A DNA stretch of 64,000 nt from Iris pallida (Eukaryota; Streptophyta; Magnoliopsida; Asparagales; Iridaceae): assembly GCA_029216955.1 (NCBI GenBank), contig JANAVB010044017.1, forward strand, positions 2,911,844-2,975,843, in the 5' to 3' direction. A model generated the notes under the pieces. It saw only the letters and a list, made by a program, of their open reading frames with translations. It was not told the origin of the DNA and searched no databases. Made by a program: the position numbers and the translations under genes. Positions 54,572-64,000 of the stretch are shown piece after piece. How positions within the stretch are numbered: position 1 is the stretch's first letter; every line of letters starts with the position of its first letter.

Positions 54572-55790
54572 CTACGGCTCATCAAGAGGAGGCAGTGGAA
54601 CCGATACAGTCAGTATCGATGCCGACGCACGATCAGGAAGCGTCCGCTCCATGGCTAACAGTCTAAAGTTGCATGAATCCAGAACAGCCGTCAACCTCGA
54701 AAGTTGATCAACCATGCCCAACTGTGTCCCCTGCACCGCCTGAATGGCACGATCCATCCTCTCGCTCATCTCACTCATGGTCTCCTGCATCTCCCTCATG
54801 GTGTGATCGATCATATAAAATCGTGCGGTGAGCGCCACATCATCTATCTGCGGCTGAGACTGGGGCTGTTCCATAATCCTCCACAACATCTCGTCATGCA
54901 GCTCAGCAACCTAGCAACGCAAGCTCTCCTCGACTCGGGCCAACTCCTATGAGGACTGTGGGAATGCACACTGCCAGAAGGGGGCCCTGGATGACTGCAT
55001 TACCACAAAGGTGGCGTAGGATGCCATACTGTAGTACGTACCTCTCTGAAGACCACCAATGGCGGTCATCCAGAGCTCATCTTCCGACTAAGGCAGAGGG
55101 GGCTGCGAGAAAGTACCAGCCCGTCCCCTTGTAGGTACACTAGCACTCACTCAACCTAGAAGGTATGCATCTCGATAATCATATTATCTACTATCCAATC
55201 GTCGTAGTTGCTAATGTCTAAGGTACTTACTAATAACTATATAGATATCTACTGCATATTTTTTAAGTTATATTAAAGTTAATGAAACATAAAGTAATAC
55301 TTACATAGCTATGTGTGGCCCTATTGTCGATGAGCTTTTCTTCTTTCGATGGGTGGCCAGGAAGATGGTTACTATGTTGGCGTCCTCACCCCTCTGAATC
55401 TGTTAAAATTAATTTGTTTGTTATTAAAATTAAATATTTTAGTCCTAATTTCATTAAAATAATATATATTCAATAAAATATATACCAGGCGACGAAAAAA
55501 TTCTGTCATGGGAATCGAGCCACCACACCACTTCCATGTCCTCGTCTTAGCCGCCTTTGCCTTCTCCAATACCTATGATTGTCGAATCTAGCCCTCATTG
55601 CAGTCCATTTCTTGGACGTGATCCAACCTTGGATCGGTCTTTCGGAGCGCTCTCGAGCCTTCTGGTCGTCGATCGCATCACGGATCAACTTATCGTCAGC
55701 AGGAGGAACGTTGGACGGGGTAGTAGTCTAATGCCTGAAACTGGCCATCCCAGGAGTACTGCCAAGTACCATCGACGCAATCGGAGATGA
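54572..55790 (-). pseudogene. Plant En/Spm (Ptta-type) transposase gene, decayed
   Basis: Minus strand. From about 55690 down: ERPIQGWITSKKWTAMRARFD, a frame change near 55570 (a CATAG 3' splice site or a frameshift), then EKAKAAKTRTWKW and GGSIPMTEFFRRL, similar to the conserved GGS-containing block of the plant Ptta/En/Spm transposase (Transposase_24) family. An AT-rich gap (about 55490-55140) could be an intron, starting GTATATATTT. Next come LWMTAIGGLQRGTYYSM, like the GG-KRGR-YGLG block, and ARVEESLRC-stop-VAELHDEM leading into a coiled-coil-like C-terminus (54889-54572, REMQETMSEMSERMDRAIQAV). In-frame stops and frame changes make it non-functional. Such proteins bind the transposon ends; the DDE transposase (TNP2-like) itself is not found here. 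Confidence 0.55.
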
Positions 55791-55834
55791 CTGGTCGGTA
55801 CACTGGAGCATTCGGAGACGAGGGTCCGAAACCA

Positions 55835-56083
55835 TCATCTATAATGGCAAAAAACTCTGTCCACCGGTAGAACCTCTACTTGGACAGGGTACTCCTCTAC
55901 CTCGGAATTGACAAAGGTATGATCCTCTTCGTCCTGCCATATTTGATAATAACATATGATAATAGATATACACCAGAAATATAATACATACTCTAAATCA
56001 AATCTGTATGCATTTGACAAGTCACAGTTTATAAAAAAAATAGATCCGGAGCAACCCTTCATTGAGTTTCTAGATAATAACAT
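55835..56083 (-). other. Short frame, possible transposon gene exon
   Basis: The C-terminal half (YYQIWQDEEDHTFVNSEVEEYPVQVEV) is acidic and ends in a stop. Its place upstream of the Ptta-type pseudogene and on the same strand would fit the C-terminus of a TNP2-type transposase gene, but no diagnostic motif is present. The N-terminal half looks non-coding. Confidence 0.2.
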
Positions 56084-56896
56084 CCAAAAATATCCAAGTC
56101 TAGATAATAACCATAAAGTCTAGTCCAGAAATAAAGCAACCACATCTAAGAATAAGTCTACCAGAGACAAATCCGGGCCATAGTCAGAAGTCTAATCTAG
56201 AAATAAGTCTACCGGAGACAAATTCGATCAAAAGTCATATAATATAACTCTACGCTCTACACTGGAGTAGATACCAATCCCTCAGCCACTACGCATAAGA
56301 AGGATCAAGGTGATTGTCACGACCCGCACCCGCATTTCGGATGCGAAGCGTGTCCAAGCCCAGCCTACGCTGCAGTGTCGGCGGTAGAACGCTGTCTATA
56401 ACTCACAAGTCACTGAATCTAGAATCACTTGGAAATGTATATCTCATCCACAGAATAATCAAGACACAACCAAGGTTAATGAATAAAACATGAAACTGAG
56501 CAATAAAGAATATAACTGAATGTTTTCAAGAATCAAGTCACGTCCGGTGGACACAAATCCACTACCAATAGACAAAAATAGAGAAAATACATGAAATAAA
56601 CTGAGTACAAACTGCTAATTAAGACAACCTTAACTGCAAGGCACCGTGGTCTGATGCCGACTCAACCTGCTCGTCTGCTCCTGACTCAAATTCGGCTAAC
56701 CTGAAGAGATCATCAGGTACTCAGAGGACTAGCAAGATACATATAAACATGCCTATCTAACAGTTTTACCATGCTTAAGAAAATAAGCAAGAAAGACAGA
56801 CATACGACAAGTGGCTATGAACACGGACACTAGAACAACTACGCATAAATGAACTGCCGGGTGAACAATGAATACGAGATTAATGGAAAACCAAAC

Positions 56897-57095
56897 CTTC
56901 ATCCCGAGTGTGGACTCGGGTTTAAACTAATCACTAACCCTCGTCCCAAGCATAGAATCTCTGGTTAGTTCAAGGCAAAACACCCTCGTCCCATGTGTGG
57001 ACTCTCTGGTGCCAATGAATACGACAAACACCCTCGTCCCGACTGTGGACTCTCTGGTGCACTGGTAAACCCTCGTCCCGAGTGTGGACTATCTG
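56897..57095. repeat. Interspersed 29-bp motif repeat in the G LTR
   Basis: Five copies of CCTCGTCCCGAGTGTGGACT followed by CTCTGGT, separated by 10-30 bases of varying sequence. The equivalent block in the other LTR is at 62957-63165. Confidence 0.8.
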
Positions 57096-60000
57096 GTTGC
57101 GTAAAACGATAATCAAGGGTTTAGCAGTTCAACTATATGCACTCGTTCTATGACATGACTCAAGCAAGGTACTGGTGAGAACAACTCCAAATGTGAACCA
57201 CAAGGCCAAACATGAATACGACTATATGCAATGAAAACAACTCAACAGAATATAATACGAAGAGCACATGTCCATAAACAATCAAAAAACTAAATAATGA
57301 AATGTAATGCATGTAAATAAAACTGTAGAGGAAGGCAAGGTATACTTGCCTGTGGTCCTGAGCTGCGGGTATGATCAAGTATTAAGTCAAAGCCCGATTA
57401 ACCTATTTAAAGCATATACATAATGTTAATAGATAGCTTGAAATCAATAATGATCTATCTACTTCTCTTCGACTTAGTTCAAATTGGTTCCCTTTACTAA
57501 CTAAGTGGAGTTGGTCCCTTACTTGGCATGTCTAGTTTAATTTGATTCATCCCTATACCCCTAGATATACACACATGGTATATGCAAAGAGGGAACCTTA
57601 ATACTGTCCTCATAACATGGGGCTTATACTGGTTTCCTATCTATCATTATGACATTCCTATTCCCTCTTACAATTTCCCATGGTGTACTTTATTACCCTT
57701 CGATTATAAACAAATTACTACACTAGAGTATTGGTACTCAAGAACCATTTGTGCCTACTGGTGCATTCAGGATCAATTTACAGGCTTGTTGTCATAGCTA
57801 TAATGCTAGGCACACCTAACAGTCCCTATAACAGAACCACACATTGCATGCTTTTGTATCCTGCTAACCTGGCACATGACTTTCATATGTAACCCTCAAT
57901 GTCCTGTGCAATCAATTATCTATAAACCTTCCTCTGCTTTCCTTGTTAGCTATCTCAACCTTTGGATACTTTTCATCTAGTGTCTATACCCTACTGACAA
58001 TACAGGTAAGGTGTACCTTGAGTACATCAAGGCAAGAGTCCTCTTAGGATTCCCTGCTCCCAATGTTGGCAACTGTGCTAACAATCTCAGATATTGGCAT
58101 AAACTGAACATTGTTCAGTGGGGACCCCCTTTTCATTTGCTGATAGTACTCCTAAGATACCAACAGATCTCCCTTAGAAGTTTTGGTACTTGTACTTGGA
58201 AGTAGTGTCATAGGGTTGCCCTTAACCTGGTAAGTGTCCTTAGACCCTCATTAGTTTGGTTCAAAACCTGCCAGTCATTCCTGTCACCCTGGTACATCAA
58301 TTCTTCAGTATAACCATCAATTTCCCGTCACACTGATTCAATATATTCATCAATTTCCAATTAGGGTTGCGGAATAAACAATAATGCATTTGCCTTATTT
58401 CTTCATGTACTCATCTCCAATATAAGTATACAATGGTCTTGTTTTGGTCAAATATTGGAAAGGACATCAATTAACAGATACTGGATACTTTTTCCAGTTT
58501 ATATCCTACTGATACCACTCTAATTCCACAATGCCTAGAAAACATGTATTGGAATCAAATGCCAAATCCTCACTCCGAAATTACCAACCAAGAGAAACCA
58601 GATTACAGTAGATAGTCTACTAGAATAAATTACACACCGTTTCTGTCAATCACTTTTGTGGAACTGATAAAAGAAAAAAACATTTTACAATAGTTGCATA
58701 CTTACATTTACATTCTACTTCACTTAAATTTGATCTTATTTAATCAGCAAGGCATGTCACATCTTGATGACTACTCACACTTGCATCTTAGACATCACTA
58801 ATCATCATGAGCATTCACATATGGAGACTTCCACCTATCTCCCTATATTTCCCATGTGTCCAGTTCCTCTACAATGACTGAACCATAATGTAAATCCCAA
58901 CTGAACACATATACATATAGGACTGTTGAATTTAGGTAGTAGTGGACTCACATCAATGCTCTAAGGGACTAGACAGCAAGTAAATGGATAAGGACTGATC
59001 CTATGATGCAGAACATATAAAAAATTAAAAGGAAAGAAGGACATAACTAACTTCCTACTGTAACTGAATCTATGAGGAGCAGGGAGCTGACCCAAGGATA
59101 TGGCTAACCATCTATTACCTGATACCCTGAGTGCAAGGTTGACCAACAAACCAAACAGTGGATTGATAATAAAATGGACAGAACAATGGCAAGGTCAGGA
59201 CATCAAGTTTGAATGGACATAATGTCAAATGGGGACTGACATTATACATGATGTGGGCTACACAGTGTGATGACTGTTTATATATTTGATGTGGGCTGAC
59301 ACTCTAAGGGTATCAGTCAACTTGTATGAGGATGGGACTGGTCTTGCCTAGGATATGCAGATATTCCTAGGACTTTAGGAATTTCACAAGTCAATACTCA
59401 GTACCAATCCTTCTTAAGTCTATCACATGAGACTAGCCTACTCTTAATTATTATCAAGGTATCAAAGTACCCTCATCTCCTATGATATGTCTGTCAATGC
59501 CCATATAATGCTTCTTTCTATACTCTTAAATCCAGATAATGCAATCTAAGTCTACTGATTGATTTATGACATACAATTTAGCATACCAATGCATAGGTTG
59601 ATCCTACATAGAAACCTCTAAGGGTATACTGTTGTTTTGGCACCTGCATTTGATTGATAAGCCTCTTGGTAATGTCTTGCACCTCTTAAGGCCTTGTATT
59701 TCCTCCTGTACCTAGGCTGCCCTATGGGTGTTCTGACCTGACATCCTTGTTTACTGAACACCCCAAGACCTCCAGCTACTATATTACTGCTAATGCCTAC
59801 TAGCCTACTCTGTCATACCCATGTACCCTTACATACTCTTGTTCTCGATGGAAGCCCCCCTTCCTCGTAGTGGTATGCAAGTCTATCTGCTCTAGTACCC
59901 TTATGGTACATGGTAACTCATATGGTATTCTAATGGTTAATAGAAAGGAACTCCATTATGTTAGTATCAATGGGTCACGCAAGGGATAGTTCCATATTAA

Positions 60001-60185
60001 AATCTACTGGTACAAGGAAAACTTCACCAATCCAAAATCGATGGTCACAAGGAAAGTTCATGTATCGAATGTTACTGGATACCAGGAGGGTTCTCATTGG
60101 CATATTCCCAAACACCAATACTACGCAGGACACAAACAACTAGTTAAAGGAAATGAATGGCGCGGTTACATAGAGAAAGGATTAC

Positions 60186-60315
60186 CTGTTTCGAAGAATC
60201 GATTGTTTACTCGACGATTCTCCAAAGATTTATCCCGGCTTGAAAGAGGAAGAACTAGCGGCAGCAATTGAAGTTGAGATGCTAGGGTTTTGTAGAGAAA
60301 GGCGGCTATACCTCT

Positions 60316-60377
<62 letters not shown>
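60186..60377 (-). promoter_or_regulatory. Predicted promoter and leader exon of element G
   Basis: On the minus strand: a (TA)n tract (60377-60318), then GGAGAGGTATAGCC, CTACAAAACCCTAGC and a C/T-rich stretch, ending GAAACAG|GTAATCC. This reads like a plant core promoter with a 5'UTR exon and a 5' splice site. The TA microsatellite would act as the TATA element. Predicted from sequence only. Confidence 0.4.
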
Positions 60378-60380
<3 letters not shown>

Positions 60381-60656
60381 GGAGTTGAATTTTATCTCAA
60401 ATCCTAATGGATTTGAGGAAATCAATTTAAATTCGATTGATACTAATCCCTAATGGTCGAGTTCTAAAACGGCCAGGGGAAATTTGAATTAATAAAAATT
60501 TGACTATAGCCCCTGTCAATTCCTTTATTACCCGTTTGATCCTCTGTTGATATTTTAAGTAAAACAAAATATAAAATATAGCAAATATATATGAGACAAT
60601 AAAGAATGGTATAATTTTAATAAATAAGAGAAAAAAAATTGGTCAAGGGGTTGACA

Positions 60657-60700
60657 ACTCTACCCCCCTTAAACAAATTTCATCCTCGAAATTTAATGAG
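60657..60700 (-). other. PPT and pre-PPT stem-loop (element G)
   Basis: The minus strand has AAATTTCGAGGATGAAATTT (60675-60694), a stem with one G-U pair in RNA, followed by AAGGGGGGTAGAGT directly before the LTR. Confidence 0.65.
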
Positions 60701-60795
60701 CCGCATTCTATTAGAATGAATAGTTTAACTTAAATGTTATATAAGAAATTCAATTCCTCTTAAACAAAACAAAGTTTAATATAGGCCTATCTATA

Positions 60796-62164
60796 CTACT
60801 GCCAATATCTACTGGAAATTTTTGCCAGCTGCTCCTTGCGGTGCGTCGCATCCTCCATGATCATGGCATAAGCTTGTCCTCCCTGTGCAGCTGGTAATGG
60901 TGGTGCAGTCGCATTTCTCTTCAGGCAATCTCGAGAGAGTTGTTGGTTGGATCCACAAGTATAACACAACCTTAACCATCTACGGCAGTCTTCTTGGACG
61001 TGGCCTCTCTTCTTACAATACTGGCAGGTGGGAACATCTTGAACTTGTTGTGGGACTGCTTTTGGTTGCTGTTGATGCTGGTGCGTTGAGGTCTTCCCTG
61101 GAATATTGGAGCATTTTGCCGGTGCTGATTGGTTGTTGCCTCCTCCGAATACGTCTCGATTCCTCTTCGGTTTGTGGCTCAGCTCTTCTTCTACAGCTTG
61201 GGCGACCTCCAAAATCTCCTCGTAAGTGGCGGCTCGACTGGTGGCGATGGCTAGACGAATCTCGTAAGATAGTCCCTTCATGAATTATTGCGCCTTGTCT
61301 TCAGGGGTGCTGACCAAGCTCTCTGCGAAGCGGCTGAGACGAGAAAACTCTGAGGTGTACTCGTCGACGATGTGGTTGCCTTGCTCTAGGTGCTCGAACT
61401 GACTCACCAATGCCTCTCGTGCTACGTATGGATTGAATTTCTTCTTGAACAGTCGTTTGAATTCCTCCCAAGTTACGTCTGGAGCAGAAAATCGGGGCTC
61501 GCCTTGGTACCACGTCCGCGCGATGTCGAAAACCTGTCCACTAGCTGACTCGATCTTCAGATCTTCTGGAATACGGGCCATCTTTAGGTATCGCTCCACA
61601 TTCTCTAACCCCTCATCAGCATAGAGGATCCTCTCTATCCCATAAAACTCCCTGGGCCGGAGGTCCATGAAGTTCCAGGGTGCTGTCGGGGAGCATCTCT
61701 AATCTGAAGAGCCTCCCTCAAAGTGTCGCGAAACATATTGGCTTGCTGCAGAAAGATCCCCAGGAGTGTGACATTGTCCAGTGCTAGTGGCAGAGACAGA
61801 ACTGGTGCTGGATACATTGTAGGTGCTGGGTGCATCATGGGAGCTGGATACCTCGCTGGTGTTGGATGAATCGCTGGTGCTGGGTGCATGGCTGGTATTG
61901 GACAGGGAACACGTGCTGGATGCGGGACTTGTACTGGCGGTGGAACAGATGCTGGTGGCATAACGGGTGCTGGTGGTGGAGTCTGCGGAGGAAACTGCGG
62001 AGGTGGTGGGATGTCATCTCTGCGGAATCTCGAGAGCTACAGCTGTGGCGGATTGCCCATATGAGTGAGCTTGACTCCTTGTGTTGGTGGGGTCATGTAT
62101 GTGAAAAACCCTCCTGTATCGGTGGAGTGTTAAAGGAAGCATTGTACCTGTCTTGAGAGTCCAT
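60796..62164 (-). pseudogene. gag: Element G gag
   Basis: The minus-strand start is the ATG at 62164 (MDSQDRYNASFNTPP), six bases after a splice-acceptor-like TTTGTTACAG. A Pro-rich region with a degenerate six-residue HPAP-type repeat (61960-61800) precedes the gag domain (WEEFKRLFKKKFNPYVAREALVSQFEHLEQGNHIVDEYTSEFSRLSRFA). The first zinc knuckle CQYCKKRGHVQEDC is complete. The second, CYTCGSNQQLSRDC, has Gln where His is expected. The reading frame shifts near 62100 and near 61670, and a TAA stop lies at 61282-61284. After the knuckles comes GQAYAMIMEDATHRKEQLAK and a stop, exactly where protease would begin in an autonomous element, so pol was lost at the gag-protease border. Confidence 0.82.
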
Positions 62165-62190
62165 CTTAACTGTAACAAAGAAAATATTTT
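62165..62190 (-). promoter_or_regulatory. 3' splice-site-like sequence before gag, element G
   Basis: The minus strand reads ATATTTTCTTTGTTACAG, then TTAAG and the gag ATG. The AG is at 62170-62171. This is the best acceptor match in the window. Confidence 0.5.
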
Positions 62191-62350
62191 AGCCGTTGAA
62201 TAATTTTAAGCTGGATGCAAGTCGAGGATTTAATGAATAATCAAGGATAGAGATCAACAAGGAGTCAAGACACGTGGATGAGATCCTATGAGTCTAATCC
62301 TATTTGCAGGCTCACGATGGTACAGTGACGTAACCGAAGTGATTAACATA

Positions 62351-62368
62351 GACCTGCATGGGCCACCA
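62351..62368 (-). other. Putative tRNA-Ile primer binding site (element G)
   Basis: The minus strand reads TGGTGGCCCATGCAGGTC, seven bases after the LTR end. The core is identical to the LARD site. Confidence 0.6.
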
Positions 62369-62375
62369 AAAAACT

Positions 62376-64000
62376 TGTCACGACCCGCACCCGCATTTCG
62401 GATGCGAAGCGTGTCCAAGCCTAGCCTACGCCGCAATGTCGGCGGTAGAACACTGTCTATAACTCACAATTCACTGAATCTAGAATCACTTGGAAATCTA
62501 TATCTCATCCATAGAATAATCAAAACACAACCAAGGTCAATGAATTAAACCTAAAACTGAGCAATAAAGAATATAACTGAATGTTTCCAAGAATCAAGTC
62601 ACGTCCGGTGGACACAAATCCACTACCAATAGACAAAAATAGAGAAAATACATGAAATAAACTAATTGAGTACAAACTGCTAATCAAGACAACCTTAACT
62701 ATAAGGCACCGTGGTCTGATGCCGACTCAACCTGCTCGTCTGCTCCTGACTCAAACTCGGCTAACCTGAAGAGTTCATCAGGTCCTCAGAGGACTAGAAA
62801 GATACATATAAACATGTCTATCTAACAGTTTTATCATGCATAAGAAAATAAGCAAGAAAGACAGAAACACGACAAGTGGATATGAACACGAACACTAGAA
62901 CAACTACGCATAAATGAACTGCCAGGTGAACAATGAACACGAGATCAATGGGAAACCAAACCCTCATCCCGGGTGTGGACTCACGGGTTTGAACTAATCA
63001 CTAACCCTCGTCCCGAGCGTGGACTCTCTGGTTAGTTCAAGGCAAAACACCCTCGTCCCGTGTGTGGACTCTCTGGTGCCAATGAATACGACAAACACCC
63101 TCGTCCCGAGTGTGGAATCTCTGGTGCACTGGTCAACCCTCATCTCGAGTATGGACTCTCTGGTTGTGTAAAACGATAATCAAGGGTTTAGCAGTTCAAC
63201 TACACGCACTCGTTCTATGACACGACTCAAGCAAGGTACTGATAAGAACAACTCCAAATGTGAACCATAAGGCCAAATATGAACACGACTATATGCAATG
63301 AAAACAACTCAACAGAATATAATACGAAGAGCACATGTCCATAAACAATCAAAAGACTGAATAATGAAATGTAATGCATGTAAATAAAACTATAGAGGAA
63401 GGCAAGGTGTACTTGCCTGTGGTCCTGAGCTGCGGGTACGATCAAGTGTTAAGTCAAAGCCCGATTAACCTATTTAAAGCATATACATAATGTTAATAGA
63501 TAGCTTGAAATCAATAATGATCTATCTACTTCTCTTTGACTTAGTTCAAATTGGTTCCCTTTACTAACTAAGTGTACTTGGTCCCTTACTTTGCATGTCT
63601 AGTTTAATTTGATTCATCCATTTACCCCTAGATATACACACAGGGTACATGCAAAGAGGGAACCTTAATACTATCCTCATAACATGGGGCTTATACTGGT
63701 TTCCTATCTATCATTGTGACATTCCTATTCCCTGTTATAATTTCCCATTGTGTACTCTATTACCCCTCGATTATACACAAATTACTACACTAGAGTATTG
63801 GTACTCAAGAACCATTTGTGCCTACTAGTGTATTCAGGATCAATTTACAGGCTTATTGTCATAGCTACAATGCTAGGCACACCTAACTGTCCCCAGAACA
63901 GAACCACACACTGCATGCTTCTATATCCTGCTAACCTGGCACATAACTTTCAAATGTAACCCTCAATGTCCTGTGCAATCAATCATGTATAAACCCTCTT
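62376..64000 (-). repeat. Element G 5' LTR, partial at the window edge
   Basis: It starts TGTCACGACCCG and is collinear with 56315-57965 up to the window end. It includes the five-copy CCTCGTCCCG repeat block (62957-63165). No gene. Confidence 0.88.

Larger units (their letters stand above)
53608..56314. mobile_element. CACTA (En/Spm) DNA transposon, left part
   Basis: It begins CACTACCAAAATAAG at 53608, followed to about 54040 by more than twenty GCGAC/GTCGC words in both orientations, the subterminal repeats typical of these elements, to which the transposase binds. Bases 53605-53607 (AGT) are the expected 3-bp target duplication. A transposase-type pseudogene lies at 54572-55790. No matching right end is seen before element G begins at 56315, so G probably interrupts it. 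The junction with the duplicated flank confirms the left border. Confidence 0.75.
56315..60656 (-). repeat. Element G 3' LTR
   Basis: It starts TGTCACGACCCG and ends GGGGTTGACA, 4,342 bp, long for a plant LTR. It holds five CCCTCGTCCCGAGTGTGGAC-type repeats (56897-57095), a long gene-free middle, and on the minus strand a (TA)n tract (60318-60377) followed by a 5'UTR-like exon and a donor-like CAG|GTAATCC (60185/60186). No gene; frames such as 57582-57797 have no recognisable content. Confidence 0.85.
56315..64000 (-). mobile_element. Element G: gag-only LTR retrotransposon (TR-GAG-like), right LTR incomplete
   Basis: The 3' LTR is 56315-60656, the interior 60657-62375 and the 5' LTR 62376 to beyond the window. 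The interior of 1.7 kb encodes only Gag, directly followed by the stem-loop and PPT. This matches the plant TR-GAG class: LTR, gag, no pol. It must use enzymes from related elements. The left target duplication is predicted to be GTGAT (56310-56314). LTR copies differ at about 11 of the first 180 bases. Confidence 0.82.

Overview
The window is plant nuclear DNA made almost entirely of transposable elements, in a nested, gene-poor block. The evidence is: chromodomain-type Ty3/gypsy Gag-Pol sequences, an En/Spm (CACTA) element with GCGAC-type subterminal repeats, a hAT-like MITE, AT-rich spacers and long (TA)n tracts. I see no intact host gene, no rRNA or tRNA gene and no CRISPR array. An angiosperm is likely; I cannot name the species.

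Layout. (1) 1-1024: a diverged plus-strand LTR-like fragment. (2) 1025-6615: element C, minus strand, rearranged so that one LTR (2476-4298) has gag on its left and the 3' part of pol on its right. (3) 6616-10328: a plus-strand LTR (D) inserted in the C reverse transcriptase and lacking its last bases, joined tail-to-tail to a minus-strand gag stub and LTR (E, 10329 to about 14246). (4) 14476-24809: an LTR pair of about 4 kb around a 2.4 kb non-coding interior, a LARD-like non-autonomous element. LTR2 is also the 3' LTR of a chimeric interior that ends in a different 5' LTR (F, 25548-28804). (5) 28805-29410: spacer with four exact-length 26-bp repeats. (6) 29413-37637: element A, full length, minus strand, TSD GATTG. 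It lies at the very 5' end of element B (37641-48409, plus strand, TSD GGGAT). (7) 48410-53607: AT-rich spacer with a hAT-like MITE, a SINE-like piece and a local direct duplication. (8) 53608-56314: the left part of a CACTA element with a decayed transposase gene. (9) 56315-64000: element G, minus strand, a gag-only element with 4.3 kb LTRs that probably sits inside the CACTA element; its second LTR leaves the window.

How the parts work. Each autonomous element encodes Gag (RNA binding), protease, reverse transcriptase, RNase H and integrase with a C-terminal chromodomain. All copies here are damaged. Two primer classes coexist: A and C have an initiator tRNA-Met site directly next to the LTR. 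B, E, F, G and the LARD share the core TGGTGGCCCATGCAGG, set 7-9 nt from the LTR, which I match from memory to plant tRNA-Ile(AAU). Several elements have a 5' splice-site-like sequence in the LTR leader and a strong 3' splice-site-like sequence directly before gag. This suggests that a spliced gag mRNA is made separately from unspliced genomic RNA, and it is the most interesting testable idea in the window. A stem-loop just before the polypurine tract shows paired changes between families.
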